Shown: positions 4,696 through 7,472 of the stretch, one piece after another
Position numbering within the stretch: the stretch's first letter is position 1
Layout: each line of letters starts with the position of its first letter
From: an uncultured bacterium
GTDB taxonomy: Bacteria > Bacillota > Clostridia > Lachnospirales > Lachnospiraceae
Assembly: GCA_945871045.1 (NCBI GenBank)
Contig: CAMBUC010000099.1
Coordinates: 1-7,472 of the forward strand
DNA: 7,472 nt
Direction of reading: 5' to 3'
The notes under the pieces: model-generated
Seen by the model: only the letters and a program-made list of their open reading frames with translations
Databases searched by the model: none
What the model was told of the DNA's origin: nothing
Position numbers and translations under genes: made by a program

Positions 4696-6331
4696 TGCAA
4701 ATAATGTCAGTTTACGTCTTGGAAAAAAGGCACTTTTTGAGGACGTAAATATCAAATTTACAGAGGGAAACTGTTATGGACTGATCGGTGCAAACGGTGC
4801 CGGTAAGTCTACTTTTTTGAAGATCCTGACCGGCGAACTGGAGCCCACCAGCGGCGATGTTGTCATTACCCCCGGCCAACGCCTTTCTTTCTTGAAGCAG
4901 GATCACTTTCAATATGATCAGTTCAATGTGTTAGATACCGTTATCATGGGAAATCAGAGACTGTATGATGTGTCCAAGGAGAAGGATGCGATCTACATGA
5001 AAGAGGATTTCACAGATGAGGATGGGATCCGCGCCAGTGAATTAGAAGCAGAATTTGCAGAAATGGACGGATGGAACGCAGAGAGTGATGCTGCGACACT
5101 GTTAAATGGTCTTGGAATTCCCACGGAGGAGCATTACACCATGATGGCGGATCTTCCCGGTGCATTAAAGGTCAAGGTGCTGTTGGCGCAGGCTTTATTT
5201 GGCAATCCGGATATCCTGCTTCTTGACGAGCCCACGAACCACCTGGATCTGGATGCGATCTCCTGGTTGGAGGAGTTTTTGATCAACTTTAACAATACCG
5301 TCATCGTCGTATCCCATGACCGTTACTTCTTAAATAAGGTATGTACGCATACGGCAGACATCGACTACGGCAAGATCCAGCTCTATGCCGGAAACTATGA
5401 TTTCTGGTATGAGTCCAGCCAGCTGCTCATCAAGCAGATGAAGGAAGCAAACAAAAAGAAAGAAGAAAAGATCAAAGAGTTACAGGAGTTCATCTCCAGA
5501 TTCTCTGCGAACGCTTCCAAATCCAAGCAGGCGACTTCCCGTAAGCGTGCCTTGGAGAAAATCCAGTTGGATGAGATGAAACCTTCCAGCCGTAAGTATC
5601 CGTACATTGATTTCCGTCCCAACCGTGAGATCGGAAACGAGGTGCTGGAGGTACACAATATCAGCAAGACCATTGATGGCGTAAAAGTGTTGAACGATGT
5701 TTCATTTATCGCCGGACATGATGACAAGATTGCATTTGTGGGCAGCAACGAACTGGCAAAGACCACACTGTTCAAGATCCTTGCAGGCGAGATGGAGCCG
5801 GATGAGGGAAATTACAAGTGGGGTGTGACTACCAGCCAGTCCTATTTTCCGAAGGATAACTCTTCGATATTTAACGATAACGATCTTGCCATTACCGACT
5901 GGCTGACCCAGTTTTCTGAGATCAAGGACGCCACCTATGTCCGCGGATTCCTGGGACGTATGCTGTTTGCAGGTGAGGACGGCATGAAGCGCATGAAGGT
6001 TCTTTCCGGAGGAGAGAAGGTGCGTGTCCTTCTGTCCCGGATGATGATCGAAGGTTCCAATATCCTCATCATGGATGAGCCTACCGACCATTTGGATATG
6101 GAAAGTATCACCGCCTTAAACAACGGAATGATCAAGTTCCCGGGCGTGCTTTTGTTTGCATCCCGTGACCATCAGGTGGTACAGACCACAGCCAACCGTA
6201 TCATTGAGTTTATGCCGGACGGCAGCATCATAGACAAGATCACCACTTACGATGAGTATCTGGAAAGTGATGAAATGGCCAGAAAGAGAGCCGTTTACTC
6301 CATGTCAGAGAGCGATTCGGAGGATAACTAG
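4688..6331 (+). CDS. ykpA: ABC-F ATPase of the YkpA/YbiT type
   Basis: A 547-residue soluble protein with two ATP-binding domains and no membrane segments. ABC-F proteins of this type bind the ribosome E site and influence translation; the exact job of YkpA/YbiT is not settled. Domain 1 has Walker A GANGAGKS (34-41), Q71, an altered signature LPGAL (156-160), Walker B LLLDEPTNHLD (177-187) and switch His210. The charged linker, about 240-315, holds coiled-coil-forming Lys/Glu runs and SANASKSKQATSRKRA, typical of this subgroup. Domain 2 has an altered Walker A GSNELAKTT (352-360), the subgroup motif SYFPKDNS (385-392), a normal signature LSGGEKVR (439-446), Walker B ILIMDEP followed by TDHLD (459-470), and Arg493 where the switch His is expected (SRDHQ). 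The length matches B. subtilis YkpA (about 540). The ribosome site GTGAGG (4675-4680) is modest. It has its own promoter and terminator. The symbol is given by resemblance, not proof of orthology. Confidence 0.9.
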   Translation: MISANNVSLRLGKKALFEDVNIKFTEGNCYGLIGANGAGKSTFLKILTGELEPTSGDVVITPGQRLSFLKQDHFQYDQFNVLDTVIMGNQRLYDVSKEKDAIYMKEDFTDEDGIRASELEAEFAEMDGWNAESDAATLLNGLGIPTEEHYTMMADLPGALKVKVLLAQALFGNPDILLLDEPTNHLDLDAISWLEEFLINFNNTVIVVSHDRYFLNKVCTHTADIDYGKIQLYAGNYDFWYESSQLLIKQMKEANKKKEEKIKELQEFISRFSANASKSKQATSRKRALEKIQLDEMKPSSRKYPYIDFRPNREIGNEVLEVHNISKTIDGVKVLNDVSFIAGHDDKIAFVGSNELAKTTLFKILAGEMEPDEGNYKWGVTTSQSYFPKDNSSIFNDNDLAITDWLTQFSEIKDATYVRGFLGRMLFAGEDGMKRMKVLSGGEKVRVLLSRMMIEGSNILIMDEPTDHLDMESITALNNGMIKFPGVLLFASRDHQVVQTTANRIIEFMPDGSIIDKITTYDEYLESDEMARKRAVYSMSESDSEDN

Positions 6332-6340
6332 ACAAACCAT

Positions 6341-6371
6341 AACGGAGATGCCTTTGGGGTATCTCCGTTTT
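6341..6371 (+). terminator. Intrinsic terminator after the ABC-F gene
   Basis: AACGGAGATGCC (6341-6352) pairs with GGTATCTCCGTT (6358-6369) over a 5-base loop with one G-T wobble. The T run 6368-6371 follows. It lies 9 bases after the ABC-F stop. Confidence 0.88.
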
Positions 6372-6415
6372 CACTTTAAATCACCATTGCACTCGAATTC
6401 ATACAGTTTCGAACC

Positions 6416-6444
6416 TTTACAAGCGAAAAAATAAATGTTAGAAT
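6416..6444 (+). promoter_or_regulatory. Extended -10 promoter of the PFOR gene
   Basis: TTTACA (6416-6421) and TAGAAT (6439-6444) lie 17 bases apart, with a TG at 6436-6437 giving an extended -10 element. Both boxes are five of six to consensus, as suits a highly expressed fermentation gene. Transcription should start near 6451. Just downstream TCGATA (6455-6460) can pair with TGTCGA (6473-6478), a possible operator or leader stem. I could not match it to a Rex site. Confidence 0.7.
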
Positions 6445-6511
6445 AGTCACTAGGTCGATATGACAAAGAATGTGTCGAATTTTGACGCAAAATATAAAGG
6501 AGGATATACCA

Positions 6512-7472
6512 ATGCCCAGAGCAAAACAGTCAATGGATGGTAATACCGCTGCCGCTCATGTAGCTTATGCCTACACCGAAGTAGCTGGTATCTATCCGAT
6601 CACACCGTCTTCTCCGATGGCTGATACCGTTGATCAGTGGTCAGCAGCAGGACAGAAGAACATTTTTGGAAATACCGTTAAGGTTGTAGAGATGGAGTCT
6701 GAGGCCGGTGCAGCAGGTACCGTACACGGTTCCCTTGCAGCAGGTGCTTTAACCACCACCTTTACCGCTTCACAGGGATTATTACTCATGATCCCCAACA
6801 TGTATAAGATCGCAGGAGAGAACTTACCTTCTGTATTCCACGTATCTGCACCTACCGTATCTTCACACGCACTGAACATTTTCGGTGATCACAGTGACGT
6901 ATACGCTTGCCGTCAGACCGGTTTCGCTATGTTAGCAGAGACCAACCCTCAGGAAGTTATGGACTTAAGCCCCGTTGCACACTGTGCAGCATTAGAGGGA
7001 AAAGTTCCTTTCGTTAACTTCTTCGATGGATTCCGTACTTCTCATGAGATCCAGAAGATCGAGAAGTGGGACTATGAAGATCTGAAGGATATGTGCCCGA
7101 TGGATGCAGTAAAGGAGTTCCGTGCACACGCATTAAATCCTGAGCATCCCGCAGCTCGTGGTTCTCACGAGAACGGAGACGTTTTCTTCCAGCATCGTGA
7201 GGCTTGCAATGGCTTCTATGATGCACTTCCCGCAGTTGTTGAGAAGTATATGAAGAAAGTAAACGAGAAGTTAGGTACAAATTACGACCTGTTCAACTAC
7301 TATGGAGCAGAGGACGCTGAGCGTGTGATCATCGCTATGGGTTCCATCTGTGACGTTGCAGAGGAAGTAATCGACTACTTAACCGCAAAGGGAGAGAAAG
7401 TCGGACTCATCAAGGTTCGCTTATATCGTCCATGGTCTTCACAGGCTATCTTAAAAGTATTACCTAAGACAG
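6512..7472 (+). CDS. nifJ: Pyruvate:ferredoxin (flavodoxin) oxidoreductase, N-terminal part (runs off the window)
   Basis: The first 320 codons of PFOR, the enzyme that turns pyruvate and CoA into acetyl-CoA, CO2 and reduced ferredoxin in the cytoplasm of anaerobes, using thiamine diphosphate and iron-sulfur clusters. The frame is open to the edge. Full PFOR has about 1170-1200 residues, so only domain I and the start of domain II are here. Family landmarks are AYTEVAGIYPITPSSPMA (20-37), with Thr31 and Glu64 in EMESEAGAAG at the positions known for thiamine diphosphate and substrate binding in Desulfovibrio africanus PFOR, then TASQGLLLMIPNMYKIAGE (85-103) and NIFGDHSDVYACRQTGFAM. Residue 114 is proline (codon CCT, 6851-6853), where the family normally has the pyruvate-binding arginine (VSAR). 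The ribosome site AAAGGAGG (6496-6503) lies 8 bases before the ATG. The gene has its own extended -10 promoter and no operon partner on its left. Confidence 0.95.
   Translation, partial: MPRAKQSMDGNTAAAHVAYAYTEVAGIYPITPSSPMADTVDQWSAAGQKNIFGNTVKVVEMESEAGAAGTVHGSLAAGALTTTFTASQGLLLMIPNMYKIAGENLPSVFHVSAPTVSSHALNIFGDHSDVYACRQTGFAMLAETNPQEVMDLSPVAHCAALEGKVPFVNFFDGFRTSHEIQKIEKWDYEDLKDMCPMDAVKEFRAHALNPEHPAARGSHENGDVFFQHREACNGFYDALPAVVEKYMKKVNEKLGTNYDLFNYYGAEDAERVIIAMGSICDVAEEVIDYLTAKGEKVGLIKVRLYRPWSSQAILKVLPKT

Noticed and set aside
6252..6434. 60-residue plus-strand open frame across the ABC-F end
   Set aside because: It overlaps the ABC-F 3' end out of frame and reads through the terminator at 6341-6371, with no ribosome site.
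6455..6478. Rex redox-repressor site before PFOR
   Set aside because: The dyad TCGATA/TGTCGA does not resemble the TTGTGA-type or TTGTTAA-type half-sites I know for Rex.
1..7472. CRISPR array, tRNA, rRNA or insertion-sequence transposase
   Set aside because: Nothing with regular repeat-spacer structure, a cloverleaf or a transposase domain is visible in the window.

Overview
The window looks like chromosome of a low-to-mid G+C anaerobic Firmicute, most likely a gut Lachnospiraceae. The grounds are strong AAAGGAGG-type ribosome sites, sigma-A type promoters, a YkpA-like ABC-F protein, a pyruvate:ferredoxin oxidoreductase (PFOR) and a Clostridia-type MobA/MobL relaxase fragment. This placement comes from protein style, not from a database match. 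All supported genes are on the + strand.

Left part (1 to about 645): the tail of a mobilizable element. Small overlapping reading frames with an ATGA junction lead into a MobA/MobL relaxase. The relaxase keeps its N-terminal catalytic tyrosine but breaks off at about 645, just before the metal-binding histidines, so it is a dead remnant. From about 646 to 993 there is no convincing gene. This stretch is visibly richer in A+T and holds three copies of a 9-bp near-palindrome, a terminator-like hairpin, a promoter and a leader.

Middle part: a small XRE/Cro-type regulator (994-1305) comes just before a UvrD/Rep/PcrA-like DNA helicase (start taken at 1353). The 3' end of the regulator gene carries a 10-bp GAAA-loop hairpin and a candidate promoter for the helicase. 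Next, with its own promoter, structured leader and strong terminator, comes a Cys-free Ser/Thr/Asn/Tyr-rich protein whose C-terminal half resembles the flagellar cap protein FliD (3668-4432).

Right part: an ABC-F ATPase of the YkpA/YbiT type (4688-6331) is preceded by a promoter and a 142-bp segment closed by a perfect 13-bp inverted repeat. That segment can fold as a three-way junction and is also open in one reading frame running into the ABC-F start. It could be a leader RNA or a dispersed repeat, and it is the most unusual structure here. The ABC-F protein has its atypical ATP-site motifs concentrated in one of its two composite sites. A terminator follows, then an extended -10 promoter and the first 320 codons of PFOR (nifJ), which runs off the window. 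This PFOR has proline where a conserved active-site arginine is expected.

Functional links are limited. The genes from 994 on look like separate transcription units (regulator/helicase, FliD-like, ABC-F, PFOR), each bounded by recognisable promoters and terminators. No complete defence, CRISPR or biosynthetic system is visible.
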